Assembly (NCBI GenBank): GCA_019671005.1
Contig: CM033745.1
Span: 20,884,921-20,948,920, forward strand
Origin: Hibiscus mutabilis
Taxonomy: Eukaryota; Streptophyta; Magnoliopsida; Malvales; Malvaceae
Direction: 5' to 3'
DNA: 64,000 nucleotides
The notes below the pieces were generated by a model that had not been told where the DNA came from, searched no databases, and worked only from the letters and a program-made list of their open reading frames with translations. A program made the translations under genes and the position numbers. Shown piece after piece: positions 24,501 to 37,524 of the stretch; the stretch's first letter is position 1; every line of letters begins with the position of its first letter.

Positions 24501-25449
24501 ACTCATTGGGGAGTATACTCATACATGGTTTGAGTATACAGACTTATTACGGGTGCTAAGTACTTCGAAGTAATTTCATAAAAACTCAATGAGGGATTAT
24601 TGTATACCCCGGTAAGTATACATAAGCACTTCGGTGCTAAGCACTCTCGGTAGAGTATAAATAATATACATACTCAAGAAAAGTTGGGTATGGGGGGATG
24701 ACTTGTGTACATAGAATCTCTTAATTCAATACCTTGGGCTAAGTAAACTGAATTGAAATAAAAAAAATAGAATGATAAGCTTGAAAGCTTGCAGACAGAG
24801 TTGGAAAAAGGTAGTGGTAAGCATTGAAAGCTTACGGATAGAAATGGCACCAATATTGGTAAGATCTAATCTTATCACTTTGATATACATATATGCTATT
24901 ACATATTTAATTATGTTAATGAGCATTTAATGGTAAGGTGATCATATGCATTATTAATAATTAATAATTAATATTGAGATTGATATTATGACAATTGCAC
25001 TTAAATTTGAATTATTGCCTCACTAAGTAAATACTTAGCGTGTAACTGTTTTACACGTAGGAAAGAAGAAATGGTTGGAGTAAGGAGCATATACGGACAT
25101 CATCAATCAATAACATGTATATTAAAAGGGTATGCCTGTTCTGATAGAAATTGTATTTTATTTGGTATTTGAATGAATTTTAAATCAGACAGTTTTTAGG
25201 CAGTTTTATTAATTATATCAAGACAAATTAAATTGATAAGTTGCTGCCTGAAAATAAATTCGATTTGAAGATGAAAATATTATTTTTAAACTTTACGCGA
25301 ATAACTAGATTTGTAAATAAAAACTAAATACATTGTAACATTTTTAAAGAAACAAAATTTTACCGAGTTACAAATGTAGAGGATTTTACAAATGTTTTGT
25401 GATATCTCTGACTCGTATTCAGCTATGAATACGGGAAAGGGGTATTACA
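21522..25449 (+). mobile_element. R 5' LTR
   Basis: It ends GGGGTATTACA immediately before the PBS and is collinear with the LTR at 28216-32194 throughout. It lacks a roughly 55-bp segment present in the other LTR near 31800-31857. A cluster of short hairpins lies at 24555-24660. The frames at 24318-24506 and 24726-24926 have no protein similarity I recognise. Confidence 0.9.
24625..24638 (+). repeat. cUUCGg hairpin in R 5' LTR
   Basis: AGCAC, TTCG, GTGCT: a perfect 5-bp stem with a UUCG loop closed by C-G. The 3' LTR copy (about 31318-31331) is degraded. Confidence 0.75.
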
Positions 25450-25454
25450 TTTAT

Positions 25455-25466
25455 TGGTATCAGAGC
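25455..25466 (+). other. R primer-binding site (initiator tRNA-Met)
   Basis: TGGTATCAGAGC lies 5 nt after the LTR end. Confidence 0.92.
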
Positions 25467-26460
25467 TACAGGTTTAGTCGATTCTCAGCCTAAATGAAAA
25501 TGGTTTTATGTTAAAAAGAGTATACATGCCACTAGGATATCAATATTACCGATATGATGTTTTTACGATTTGATTTATGTCGCTCCTTACTAATGTAAAT
25601 TGGGAGGAATTATAAGAAATATTTGAGTCAAGAAAGCTTAATGAACTGGTAAATTGGAAGCTTTGGAAGGAATCGAGAGTAGTAACAATAAGGTTAATAA
25701 TAACCCTTCGGATAAATCTGAACACGAAAGGGGAACTAGTACAACAAGAAGTGCCTATGCCGAATTAAGGAACTGAAAAGTTTAGAAACATATGAATTGA
25801 AAGGAAAAACAAATTAAGGTCCAGTGATTGTTGATTTGTAATTGAATAATCTAAGGATTACACTGGACGAATTCCACTGTTTGGATACCGAGAAATTGGA
25901 TGGAGCTTGTTTTGTTGCTCCGAGATTTAAACTAGATTAGAAAACCACATGAATTTGCTTCATAGCCAGGATTGCACATATCAGTTCGAGTTTATAACAT
26001 CAGGACTGATAAAGATTGGGATGATTCAAAAATCATAGAAGGTACATCTAATCTTTTTGGATAAACCTGTATTGATGTTGATGGGTCCTAGCTTTACACA
26101 TTCGTATGTAAGTACGAAGTTGAATGGTGAATGATATATCCTTATAGAACCCATTTCAAGTAATATAGCGGTCATGAATTTGTTGGGTTTTAATGTAAGG
26201 GCGAGCTGAATATGTGGAATTGCTTGATAAAAACATAAGAAATAAAGTTCTCGATAAACTTAATGGAATTATCTTTTGAGGAGTCTAAGATGATTGTGGG
26301 CATGAATTTGTTACCTTCCTATCAGGCCATGATGAATTGTCGCATAAAGCTATTAGTATTGAAAAACATGGAAGGTACAAAAATAGTAGTAGTTGATAAA
26401 AGGGTAAATCCCTTCTCTAATGTAATTTCAGTTATTTTATTAAGGAAATTGTTGTTATAA
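25467..26460 (+). pseudogene. R gag/protease remnant
   Basis: No gag domain or zinc knuckle survives; gag appears deleted. Near 26085-26120 the frame reads MGPSFTHSYVSTKL, which aligns with the protease active-site loop but lacks the D-S/T-G triad. At 26263-26460 the 65-codon piece with ILGM-like IVGMNLL is the C-terminal half of the protease. The function is lost. Confidence 0.65.
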
Positions 26461-28190
26461 GGTTGTTAAGTTTTCTTAGCAAATATAGTGGATACTCAGG
26501 CTGTTGAAGTTAAATTGGAAAATAACTCGACTGTCCAAAAATATCTGGATGTATGCCTAGATGGGTTACTCAGAATTACCTCTAGATTGAGAAGTGAAAT
26601 TCAAAATGAAGATGATACAGGTATTGCACCTAAATTAATGGCCCCGTATAAAATGGCTTCGACCGAACTTCGAGATTTAAAGGTACAAATTGTTGGGAAT
26701 GTTAGGTCAATGCTTTATAAAGTCAAGTGTGTCATCTTGAGGGCACACCAGTCTTAATTGTGAAAGAGAAAGACTGATTTCTATCAGCTCGAGAAGGTAA
26801 TAGTAAACAATAAATATCTTCTTCCGAAGACTGATGATCTTTTGATTAGTTAAAAAAATCAAGGAAGAAGAAATTCTAAAGATAGCTTTTTGGACTCGGT
26901 ATGAATACTATGAGTTCGTGATGATGCCTACGGCATTTATAGGCCTAACGAACCAGGTATTTTAATTTTGCTTGGACCAATTTTTGGTAGAGTTCACTGA
27001 GAATATTTTGGTCTATTCGAAGGAAAAAGGAAGAATAAGATGCCCATTTTTGCATTGTTTTTCAGACCTTTCGAGAAAAGAAGTTATATGCTAAATTGTT
27101 AAAGTATGAATTTGGTTGTCAAAGTCTATTTTATTAGATCTGTGGATTTGGCAGTGGGAATCAGAGTAGACCCCGAGAAATTACAAATTATAGTTGAATG
27201 GAAACCTCTGAAGAATGTTTTAGAGGTTCAAAATTTCTTGATGATTGCCTCCTCATTGACCAAGCTATTGAGGAAAGATATAGCATTATTATTTATACAG
27301 TGAACGATGCTATATTTATATAGGTTATAAAAGTTTAAAGTATATGCTTACTAAAGAAGAGTTGAAATTGACGCAAAGAAGTTGGATCGAGTTTCTTAAG
27401 AATTATGATATGGTCATTGACTATCATCCAGAAAAAGCTAATGTGGTAGCTGACGCTCTCAGTCGAAAGACAATTGTTGTCTTAAGAGTTATGAATGCAA
27501 TATTTGCATTAAAAGAAAATGTTGTTCTGATTTTCAAGTTAAGAATAAAATTTACCATATTAGATTAAATAAGATATCTTTAAAGAAAGGATGAGAAATG
27601 TCGTCAAGGTTCAAACAAGTGGAAAAGAGTGAAACTGAAAACTTGGAAGTTAGGTTTGATAGATATTAGTATTATCAAGGAAGAATTTCTATCTCAATGA
27701 TGGAAACTATATGTTGACCCTAAAAGGAAAGATATTTAATATGAAGTTAAGGATAAAGTATTCCTTAAAAGTTTCACCTTGGAAGAAGGTGTTATGGTTT
27801 AGACAAAGAGAAAGTTAAGTTCAAAATTTATTGGGCTATAAGAAATTATGAAAGGAGTTAGTCTGATAGTTAAGCTTAATAGTTACCTTTTTCTTTGGAA
27901 ATGAACAAGATTCATAATGTATCGATGCTCTGGAAATATTGATTATACTCATCACATGTTGTTACTCCGGAGAAAATAGAGATTTAGCCGGATTTAAGCT
28001 ATTAAAAAGAACTGGTAAAGATCCTAGCACATGGAGTCAAAGAACTAAGAAAACAAGACAATCCTGTTTGTTAAAGTTCTTTGACAAAAAAATCATAAGA
28101 TTAAAGAAACAATTTGAGAGAAATAAGAAGAAAATATAAGAAAATAGTTTCCTCACCTTTTGAATCAAGTGCGTGTTGAAAATTCGAGGA
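26461..28190 (+). pseudogene. R pol remnant (RT, RNase H, integrase end, chromodomain)
   Basis: In order: the linker and MAPYKMASTELRDLK (26488-26757); RT pieces TRYEYYEFVMMP and FLVEFTENILVYSKE (26890-27030), with FTENI where TK1 has FIDDI, so the catalytic Asp pair is gone; GIRVDPEKLQIIVEWKPLKN (27106-27240); RNase H end EFLKNYDMVIDYHPEKANVV and ADALSRK (27344-27470). The integrase core is missing. KDKVFLKSFTLEE (27745) is the integrase C-terminal part. The chromodomain region is at about 27950-28190 with several stops. The interior has lost perhaps 2 kb relative to TK1. Confidence 0.78.
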
Positions 28191-28200
28191 CGAATTTTCT

Positions 28201-28215
28201 TAAGGGGGAGAGAAT
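28201..28215 (+). other. R polypurine tract
   Basis: TAAGGGGGAGAGAAT abuts the 3' LTR. Confidence 0.88.
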
Positions 28216-31200
28216 TGTAATACCCCAAAATTTACTAAGTTGATTAAGGGTCATTTAGTACTAAGATAATAGCTTAAAAGCTAACCTAGTGACTAAAATG
28301 ACAAAAATGCAAAAGTTGGGATTTCTTTAATTATGGGTTTTGGAAAGGAAATTTCCAAGCTTTAAAGGTATCACGTGATAGATAGTGAATTGAATAAGGT
28401 ATTCTTAAAGTTTGGTTGAATACCAAGGAAAATTGGAATGGAAATTGAAGTTTAAAATGTTAGTGACCAAAATGTAAATTTTGAAAAATTTATGGCTAAA
28501 GTATAAACTTTGGAAACGTTTGGGGACTAAAGTTGTAATTTCCCAAAAGTTAAGGGTTTTTATTTCATAAATAAATAGATCGCCTAAGGATGTGAATCGA
28601 ATGCGAAATTTCTGGTTCGATCTGATACTTCAATTATTGGGAAAATCGCAGTTAAAGTTTAAGTGGAATTCGTATACCCGGATCGAACTGGAAAATGTTG
28701 AAATTTTACAATATGATAGAGAAAGGTTATAAAAGTCATTTAAAAGTGTTGGAAATATTTTTAGTTCGATTCAAGATGAATCCTACAGTTTATTTCTGAG
28801 TAAAGGATTATTTATCAGTATATTGGATTGAATGTAAATTTTGGAGACTGATCCAAAAGATATGGAAAAATTCATAAAATATTACTTATGAATATTTTAT
28901 TATAGTTGGTTGGATTCCAACTAGATTTAGTTGAATTTTTACAAGAATGGCAAACTACTAAATAAAAACTAGTTGGAGGGCAAATTGGTCATTTAGACCC
29001 AATGGAAATTTTGAAATATTTAAAAAGTTTTAAGGGAAATTTTGGAAAGAGAAAATGGAATATTAAATCTTGGCCCTTTATTGATGATAAAATCAATCTC
29101 AACCATTGGATAAAAAGGGCAAAATTGTAATTTCACTATTATATGAATTTAATATTCATTTAATAGATATATGTGAAAAATAATGGTAAAAAGATGAACC
29201 AAATGTTCATCTTTTCCATCAACAAACGTGAGGTCTAGGGAAAGAAAGAGAAATTTTTTTCCAAGCTCGATTCAAGCCCCGAAACTCAATTTTTAGGTAA
29301 TCTCTTCAACTACAAAGTTGTTCTACTCTTCAAGCTCTATCTTTTGATATCAATAATTCATGGAATCCATGTTTGGTTGATAAGAATTTACATGAGAAAT
29401 AAATTAGGGTTTATGGATCAAATCGGGACTTTTGAGATTTTATGATTCCATGATTAAATTCAAGTTGAAATCAAGCTAGTATGATGTTAAAAATCATGAT
29501 ATTGAGTTGGGATTTAAGTTTTACATGTTTTGATTATTATGAAGATGAATAGGGTTTATGGATTCAAGTTTAATTTAGGGTTTGTGATGTTGAAATAATG
29601 ATCTAGTAAGCTTGAATTGTTGTTTGGAAGCAAAACCCTAAGTTAAATTGTGTAGGGACCATTTCGGCAAATTGAAAAGTTGAAGGACCAAATCAGAATT
29701 TTTAGAATTTGGAGTGTAGTTATGTTATTAATGATGTTAGAATAAGAAAATGAAGTTAGAATGCCAAATTGATGTTGAAGTGAATTAGTGACCATTTTGA
29801 CAATTTGTCAAAGTTAAGTGACCAAATCAAAATGGATGTTTTGTAAGAGGGCTAAATATGATTTTTAGTTGTAATGATGGAATTAAGGTAGTAATGTTGA
29901 ATTGAGGACTAAATTGCAAAGTTTAGAAGCATGAATCCTTATCTTTGCATTTTAGTACCTATTTCGGCAAATAAGGAAAATTAGGGAGAATTATTGTGAA
30001 CAATTTTTTGGTGAAGAATGTGATGAGTTGGTGGTTTAAAGCTAGTGATTGGACTAAATTGAAAAGTAGAGAAGTAAGGAGCAGTTAGTATAAAAGTTGA
30101 AGTAATTTATGGAAGTTGTGTAGAAAAACTGGTTTATGGCAGTAACTTTGAAAATTCACCATAAATTCTACAAAATGGTTAGAAGGTGAATTTTATACCG
30201 ATGTAAATATTTGTTCGTCTAGTTTCATGTCCAACAAACAAAAACTGATTTCGAGTTCCGAGTAAAAAGATATGAATTTTTAAGTGGTGAGAGGTCAGAA
30301 AATAATATAGCAGGCTGTTCCGAAATTCAATACTGGAAATTGACTTTGAAAATTCTCCATAAATCGTACAAGTTGAATTTGGGCTATTAATTTATATGGC
30401 TGAAAATCTTATTAAATCTAGTTTATATCAGAACAAATGGAATCGAATTCCAAGTTGTAGATTATTTTATAGAAATATTTCTTTGGAGGCACTACAAACT
30501 GCCAGAAAATGAGAATTGATACACTTTGTATCTAAGGTTGATTAGTAAGCTTGAAAAGGGTTAATGGAAGTTCAAATTGGTCACTAAGGACCATAATGAG
30601 TTTTTGAACAATACAAGGAAGAAAAGAATTTTTTTGGAGATTTTGTGCTCAAATGATTATATTGGACAATATGTCTAAAATATTGTTAGATTGGGATCTA
30701 ACAAATATTTTACTTATTTGAATTATGAAGTTAAGTTCGACTCAAGGGAGGTTCGAGGTACAATGAAGGAAAGGATCAAAGAGGACTTAGTGATGCATAC
30801 TAATGCATGGCCCAGGTGAGTGCAATGCATACATAAAGTTATACATGAATGTTTAATACATCACCGGTAGGACTTGAGATGAGTCTACCTGGTTTATATA
30901 TTGTCATGATAATTATGTCATTGACCATATATTTGACATACTTTAAATATGTCAAAGGTTGAAAATAAATGCATTGATCACTAGTTATTGATAATGATTT
31001 ACTATTAATGTTATTCGGTTATGAACTGCTTCGTGTTAATATAAATTGATATACATTGTCATGGATGAAATATTTGATGATATAAAGACCAAGTTTTATA
31101 TAGAGGTTCAAAGGTATAGTTGGCTAGCCATAGAGTCATAAACAGCTGTATAAAGATTCTAAGCACTTCAGGTAAAGTGCAAAGTTTATAAATACTCATT

Positions 31201-32194
31201 GAGGAGTATACTCATGCATGGTTTGAGTATACGGACTTATTACGGGTGCTAAGGACTTCGGAGTAATTTCATAAAAACTCAATAAGGGATATATTGTATA
31301 CTCCGGTAAGTATACATAACCACTTTGGTGCTAAGCACTCCCGGTAGAGTGCAAATAATATACATACTCAAGAAAGGTTGGGTATGGGGGGATGACTCGT
31401 GCACATAGAATCTCTTAATTCGATACCTTGGGCTAAGTAAACTGAATTGAAATAAAAAAAAATAGAATGATAAGCTTGAAAGCTTGCAGACAGAGTTGGA
31501 AAAAGGTATTGGTAAGCATTGAAAGCTTACGGATGGAAATGGCACCAATATTGGTAAGATCTAATCTTATCACTTTGATATACATATATTCTATTACATA
31601 TTTAATTATGTTAATGAGCATGTAATGGTAAGGTGATCATATGCTTAATTAATAGTTAATATTGAGATTGATATTATGACAATTGCACTTAAATTTGAAT
31701 TATTGCCTCACTAAGTAAATACTTAGCGTGTAACTGTTTTACATGTAGGAAAGAAGAAATGGTTAGAATAAGGAGCATATACAGAAATCATCAATCAATA
31801 ACAGGTACATCAGTATCAGTAAGATATCTTTTGATACTGTTTGATATTTACTAGTTGGCATGTATATTAAAAGGGTATGCCTGCTTTGATAGAATTTGTA
31901 TTTTATTTGGTATCTGGATGAATTTTAAATCAGGTAGTTTTTAGGCAGTTTTATTAATTATATCAAGAAAAATTAAATTGATAAGTTGTTTCCTGAAAAT
32001 AAATTTGACTTGAAGATGAAAATATTATTTTTAAACTTTACGCGAATAACTAGATTTGTAAATAAAAACTAAATACATTGTAACATTTTTAAAGAAACAA
32101 AATTTTACCGAGTTACAAATGTAGAGGGTTTTAAAAATGTTTTGTGATATATCTGACTCGTATTCAGCTATGAATACGGGAAAAGGGTATTACA
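28216..32194 (+). mobile_element. R 3' LTR (3,979 bp)
   Basis: It runs TGTAATACCCC to GGGTATTACA and is complete at both ends. It is noncoding; the frames at 31279-31548 and 31433-31621 are the counterparts of chance frames in the other LTR. Confidence 0.9.
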
Positions 32195-33008
32195 TAGGAA
32201 GTCTGTCCAAAATCTCCCAAGCTTTCTTTGTTGATTTGTCTAGAAGCGTGCCATTCGCTGAAGCATCTAGCATCAACCTTGTCGCCGCGTTGACTAAATT
32301 GTAAAACATTGTTACTTGCATCCAATCTCTGAATTTGTGCATGGGAAATTTGCGTAAAAGCTCCTTATACCACTCCCAAGCCTTGTACATGGACTCATCA
32401 TCTGTTTGTCGAAAAGAAGTAACGTCATTACGCAGTTTATTAGTCATATTTGTAAAACTAAATATAGAAAGGAAACTCCGACATAGATCTGTCCAGGATT
32501 CTAAAGATCTAGATGGGATACTATTTAAACATGTTTTCGCCCTATCCCTTAGTAAATAGGGGAATAATTTCAGCCTTAGGACGCCCTTATGGACTCCTTG
32601 TTGCTTGAATGAATCACATATTTCTAAAAACAATTTAAGATGCTGCCTGGCATCCTCGGTCGCTGATCTACCAAACTGACCAACTGTATTGATCATATTA
32701 AACATCACAAGCTTCAACTCGAAGTGGGCGGCTTGAATCTCAGGTGTGAAAACTCCTGGAGTGAGACCGTCAAGATCTTGCTCTAAGTAGTCTCGGATGG
32801 GTCTATTTCGAACGATAATAGGTTGATCCAAAAGAGCTACAATGCCTCATGCTGCGACATTCTGATTTCCGTTAGCATTCAAATTGCCAACTGGATCATT
32901 AGGTGGATCTGCCTTTTCTCCTCTTAACTCTCTTCTTTGTCTATGAAAAACACGTTCAATATCTGGTTCAAATGGATAATCTGGTGCTATCAGTCTCGCC
33001 CTGGTCAT
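32195..33008 (-). pseudogene. Athila-B gag, N-terminal part
   Basis: The start is at 33008 (MTRARLIAPDYPFEPDIERV), 104 nt from the PBS. One TGA stop at about 32847 separates residues 1-53 from a 213-codon open stretch (32190-32831) in the same frame. That stretch holds the gag domain: AAHFELKLVMFNMINTVGQF, LFPYLLRDRAKTCLNSIPS, WTDLCRSFLSIFS, ESMYKAWEWYKELL and MLDASANGTLLDKST. The R insertion ends the reading at 32195 and the rest lies at 20558-21521. This is one of the best preserved domains in the window. Confidence 0.9.
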
Positions 33009-33111
33009 ACACCAATGCAAAACTAAAGTTATTAGCCTCTTGAAATCGAACACAAAAATAAAATAAATAACCAAAGGTGCAAGAAAATAAAAACAAAGTC
33101 GATATTGCCAA

Positions 33112-33129
33112 TCCCTAGCAACGACGCCA
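33112..33129 (-). other. Athila-B primer-binding site (tRNA-Asp type)
   Basis: The minus strand reads TGGCGTCGTTGCTAGGGA, 6 nt from the LTR, the same spacing as in Athila-C. It has two changes from the Athila-C site. Confidence 0.85.
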
Positions 33130-33135
33130 AAAACT

Positions 33136-34140
33136 TGTTGCGTGTTTTGAGTGCTTCACAATTGGTGCAAATATACACGTCGCAAGTAATAGTATAGTAA
33201 AGATATCATCTCCACAGGAATTGGTGAAACTCTAGTTTCTAACTTCTTGCACTAAAAAGATAAATGAATAGTGATGATAGGTGTTTGGAAAAAGCAAGTA
33301 AAATAATTAAGCAAGTAAAATAAATGGGAAATGTAATCGATTAAGAGAGTAGGATGGGTTATCGTGAGTTGTGGTGCAATTGATGAATGGATTGTCAAGG
33401 CAATTTATTTCTGAAGCAACTTGATTGATGTGGCAACTAAGACTAGCTGAATTGCCATGGTATCTAGGTTACAATTTATGTCGGGGAAACTGGGACTAGT
33501 TTTAATGCCAAGACAACTGGGTTCCTTCTTCAAAGCTCGACGAAGTGTTCTTCAATGTCTTCTTGTTATCCCTAACAGAAGAATTGGTTATTTGTGCATG
33601 CCTTGGTGATACATCCCTGCGTTAACCTCGGGTGAAAAATAATTGATCTTACACTCCTCTTAGCTGCTGAAATCTGATCCTTATTCCTAAGGTGGATTAA
33701 TTCTCACCAACGTTCGTTCGAACGAGAATCATGTTCATTCGTTTCTTGAATTTAACTCTTCCGATTCTAGATAAATGGATAACACTCGAGATCCTCTTCC
33801 AATTCTCTCAAGATGGAAATTTAAGAACCAAGAATGAACAAACTTTGAAATTTATTGAAAGTCAAGAACCAAAAACGATCCAATCGTTTATCACACCACA
33901 AAACCCTAACAACCCTAACCAATTTGATTTAGTTCATGGCCAGGTAAGAATGAATTACAAAAGAAATAATCCCAGACATGGAACGCATAAAAATAAAATG
34001 AAGAAGAATATGGTGTGTGAGATTTCTTGCGACCCGATTCTCTCCAAGTTGATCTCAAAAATTCCCCTTAAAGCTGTGATTTGATCTTCTATTTGTACGA
34101 GAGTTTGCGAATAGATTTGTTGTTGACGAGGATAGGATTA
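33136..34140 (-). mobile_element. Athila-B 5' LTR, first part
   Basis: It starts TGTTGCGTG and is homologous to the Athila-C LTR start at 56318. It is interrupted after GATTA (34136-34140) by TK2 and resumes at 59624. Without TK2 the LTR would be about 1.48 kb, near the 1,510 bp of Athila-C. The plus-strand frame 33731-34084 is not a gene. Confidence 0.88.
34136..34140. repeat. Target-site duplication of TK2 (left copy, GATTA)
   Basis: GATTA precedes the TATAACATAC terminus and recurs at 59619-59623 after GATATTACA. Confidence 0.93.
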
Positions 34141-37100
34141 TATAACATACTCTAACCACCCTAGTAGGATTAGGTAAGTTACTACAATTACAATCAACAA
34201 TTCAATCAATTGTAGGTAGTGAGTACATTTCGTTTAAGGTCTTTCTTGCACTTCAAGTTACAATTCGAATAGGTGAGGATACTTTAGACAATGTATGAAG
34301 CATTTACTAGATATATTAGGACCCATAAAGTAATTAGATATCATGTTCAACACCAATTAGGACTTACTTGTCCTTCAAGCAAGCATTCGACTAGATGAAT
34401 AACATGAAAGAGAAATTTCAAGTTTCCTATGTAGCTATTACACATACCAATAGGTGATGACATCATTTACTTAAGTTATCATAATCAATCATACATGCTT
34501 CCAATATTATCTACACGATATGGCTAGTTCCTTAGGTGATCAATGTGGTTCATGTCTAAACATGTCGTTTACTACATTTACTCGATGTTAACTAACCATT
34601 TTCAAGAGATCTATTCAACCATTTCATGCATAATTCATCCATGGAAATTAAACATTAGGCTATCAAGCATACAAGTTCATTAAAGTGCATACATACTCAT
34701 ATATACATACCAAACTTCTTATAGATCATAGATAGAATTTACTTATACAAACCATAACAAAATGACCATGAAAATACATGCCTTAGGTGCCACTATCTTA
34801 GGAGAATTATAACAAGATGGAAACATACTCTTTTAAGCAAAATGTGACTTGTATGAACTTAGAATTCAAGATAGTATCCAAAATCAACATGTATCATAGA
34901 AATGAGACTTGAATAAGCAAAGCTTAGTGAGTGAGTTAAAGTTACAAGGCAACAATACAATAAGCCTCAACTACGAACCATCAAATGGATGGTATGGTTC
35001 CCCCATCAATAGGGAACCATTCGAACAAGTCATACACTACTAGATGCATTGCCTAATTTTCAATCCAATACCAATACAAGTCTTGAAGTTTAGACATACT
35101 CAATCATCCAATTCAATTAACATTTAAACTCATCATGTCATTTAAACACAATCAATGTTTCAACTCAAGCAATCTCATATAAGCAATGTTCAATCAATGT
35201 TTCAATAGCAATAGATTATGGCATTTGATTTTCCTTTATAATCAAGCAATCTCATATAAGCAATTTTCAATCAATGTTTCAAAATCCATAGTTCATGGCA
35301 TTCAATTTTACCTTTACTATCAATCAATGCAATTCAATGTAGCAATAGGTTCAATGTACATGAGTTATTAGTTCATTTTAGGTATAGCCTTGAGAATTGA
35401 TTACTCAATCTAGATACTCGAGTCTCCAACCAAACTGTCGTCAATAACAATAGTCAATATGGTACCAAGTACCTGGTCAAATCACTCCTACTGTCGCCAA
35501 TGACCAATAACAATGCTTCATTCCTATTGTTGCCAAATAGGGACCAATGTCTCGGACCGTAGTCTACCCTGATAATGAGCTCTATAGACTCTATGGCATG
35601 CCAACTATATCTAAGACCGACTCGAGACCAAGGCTTACAATAGTTATCACTTTTAATCAATTAGAAGCATGATTCAATTCAATGTGCACAATTTGTACCA
35701 ATATTCCCTTTTAGTCGAATAGGGCTCAATCCAATCCAATATCAATGTTTCCATAGTCAATGAAGGAGTATCAATCAACATGTCATTCAACAATGAATTG
35801 AGTTACTCCTATCTATAACATCATGCTTCATTTCAATATAGTTCAATTAGGCAATAAGCACATCATTACAATCAATGGCAATCCAAGCATGCTTCGCAAT
35901 CAAGTAACCACTCAAAAGAGTACTTACCTTGCTAATGCTCCATAGAAAGCTCATTATACAATTTATACTTTAGATTCAATAAGAATTAAAAATCAAAAAT
36001 ATACTTGGAGAGGTTACCGCCCTCACCAAACTTTAAACTACACTCTCAGGAATTTTTTGAGCTATTTTGGATCTCAGATTGTGATCTCTTTCCCTCTACT
36101 AGCTTGCTGATCTAAGGGAGCCCCTTTATCCTCAATTTCCACTTGATCTAACATCCATACAATACATAGTGTATTAGATACAATCCAGCAACCAATTAAG
36201 TCATTATGTGACTCCATACTCAAGCATACAATTCAATATAAACATCTAGACTGTTGCTGCCTGGCAGCATGTGCACTGCTTACTTAAATGTTCATATCTT
36301 GTATTCCGTATATCAAAATTTTGAACCGTTTACACCGTTAGAAAGCTAACTTAATTTTCCTTCTAACCATATAAGCCTTACATGTTAATCCTTTTCCAAT
36401 TAATACAGTTTTTAGCTTAAGGACTGGGCAATTTACAACACTGGACAGTTTGCACTGTCCCTAGTGTTTCTTCTCTACAATTCATTATACAATCCAAACT
36501 TCAGTTCTATTTCTCCTAATGAATTTAGACATGTTAAGGCACTGCCCATAAAAATTTCAGCCTCAAATTCCATTTATACAATTTATGGTAATTTTTCAAA
36601 GTTACTGCCCAGAATAGAGTTTTCTGGGCAGTTTACACTAGGTTAAGTTTCTAGCTTCATAATTCATCTAAACAAGGTTCTAACATGTTTGTTCAGCATA
36701 TATACTCATTCCTACATGTCTAGGTCAGTCCAATTATGTGTCCAACCTATAAAAAAACAGGGCAATTGAGCAACATTTTCAATTTGATTCATTAGGACAT
36801 CAATTCTCTAGAATTTCCAGCATCTACAATTTCAATTCACATATTAATCATCCATTCTAATCATCATCCAAAATTTCCAGCATCTAGCATAACATTTCAC
36901 CATCAATTTGACTATTGAAAGCATTAATTTCTCCTATTAATTCGAATGGCATGTCAATTTAATGGATTAATTAATCAATTGAACTTCTTAACTAGCTCAT
37001 AGCATCAATTCACTATCTATTCATCAAATTCATGCAATTCAAGCAAGAACCCTAAATTTACATGTATTATTTGTATATATTACATTAAGGAAGGGATTTT

Positions 37101-37524
37101 ACCTTCCAATCAAGATTATATGAATGTTAGCAACTCCAATTTCTCCAATTTCAAGCTTGAATGTATGGTTATGGAGTTTTTCTCACTCAATTTCCTTTTC
37201 TCTCTTCCTTGTTCATCTACACGGAAAATGGGGGAAGAAGATGATAATGGATCATCCATTATCTCCCCCCAAATCCCTAATTTATCCTTAATTATCCTTT
37301 AATTAATGACATGTGTAGGGGTATTGTAGGAATTTAGAAATTTACCATGCATTCCTTCAATTTGTTGTTTGTTTTGGTTTGGTCACTTATACATTAGGTT
37401 ACTACTTTTTCATTTATAACATTCTAGTCCTTATTAACTAGATATAGCACCTTACTTTCAATCAATTAGGGATTAAATGAGGCATTGTAGTAACCTCTTT
37501 TATACTAGTTTTGAGGATATTACA
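34141..37524 (-). mobile_element. TK2 3' LTR (3,384 bp)
   Basis: On the minus strand it starts TGTAATATCC and ends GTATGTTATA. The other LTR, with Athila-C removed, is about 3,369 bp and very similar. The three conserved hairpins are at 36255-36269, 36441-36460 and 36605-36631. The frames at 35186-35371, 35454-35660 and 36464-36646 are chance frames. Confidence 0.92.

Larger units (their letters stand above)
21522..32194 (+). mobile_element. R: plus-strand Tekay-type chromovirus
   Basis: Two LTRs of about 3.9 kb (21522-25449, 28216-32194) flank a 2.77-kb interior with PBS, remnants of pol and a polypurine tract, all in plus orientation. It splits the Athila-B gag: motifs before 21521 and after 32195 are contiguous in Athila-C. 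The left LTR lacks its first three bases (it starts AATACCCC where the right starts TGTAATACCCC) and a few host bases are missing, so no target-site duplication can be read. It is older and more decayed than TK2. Confidence 0.88.
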
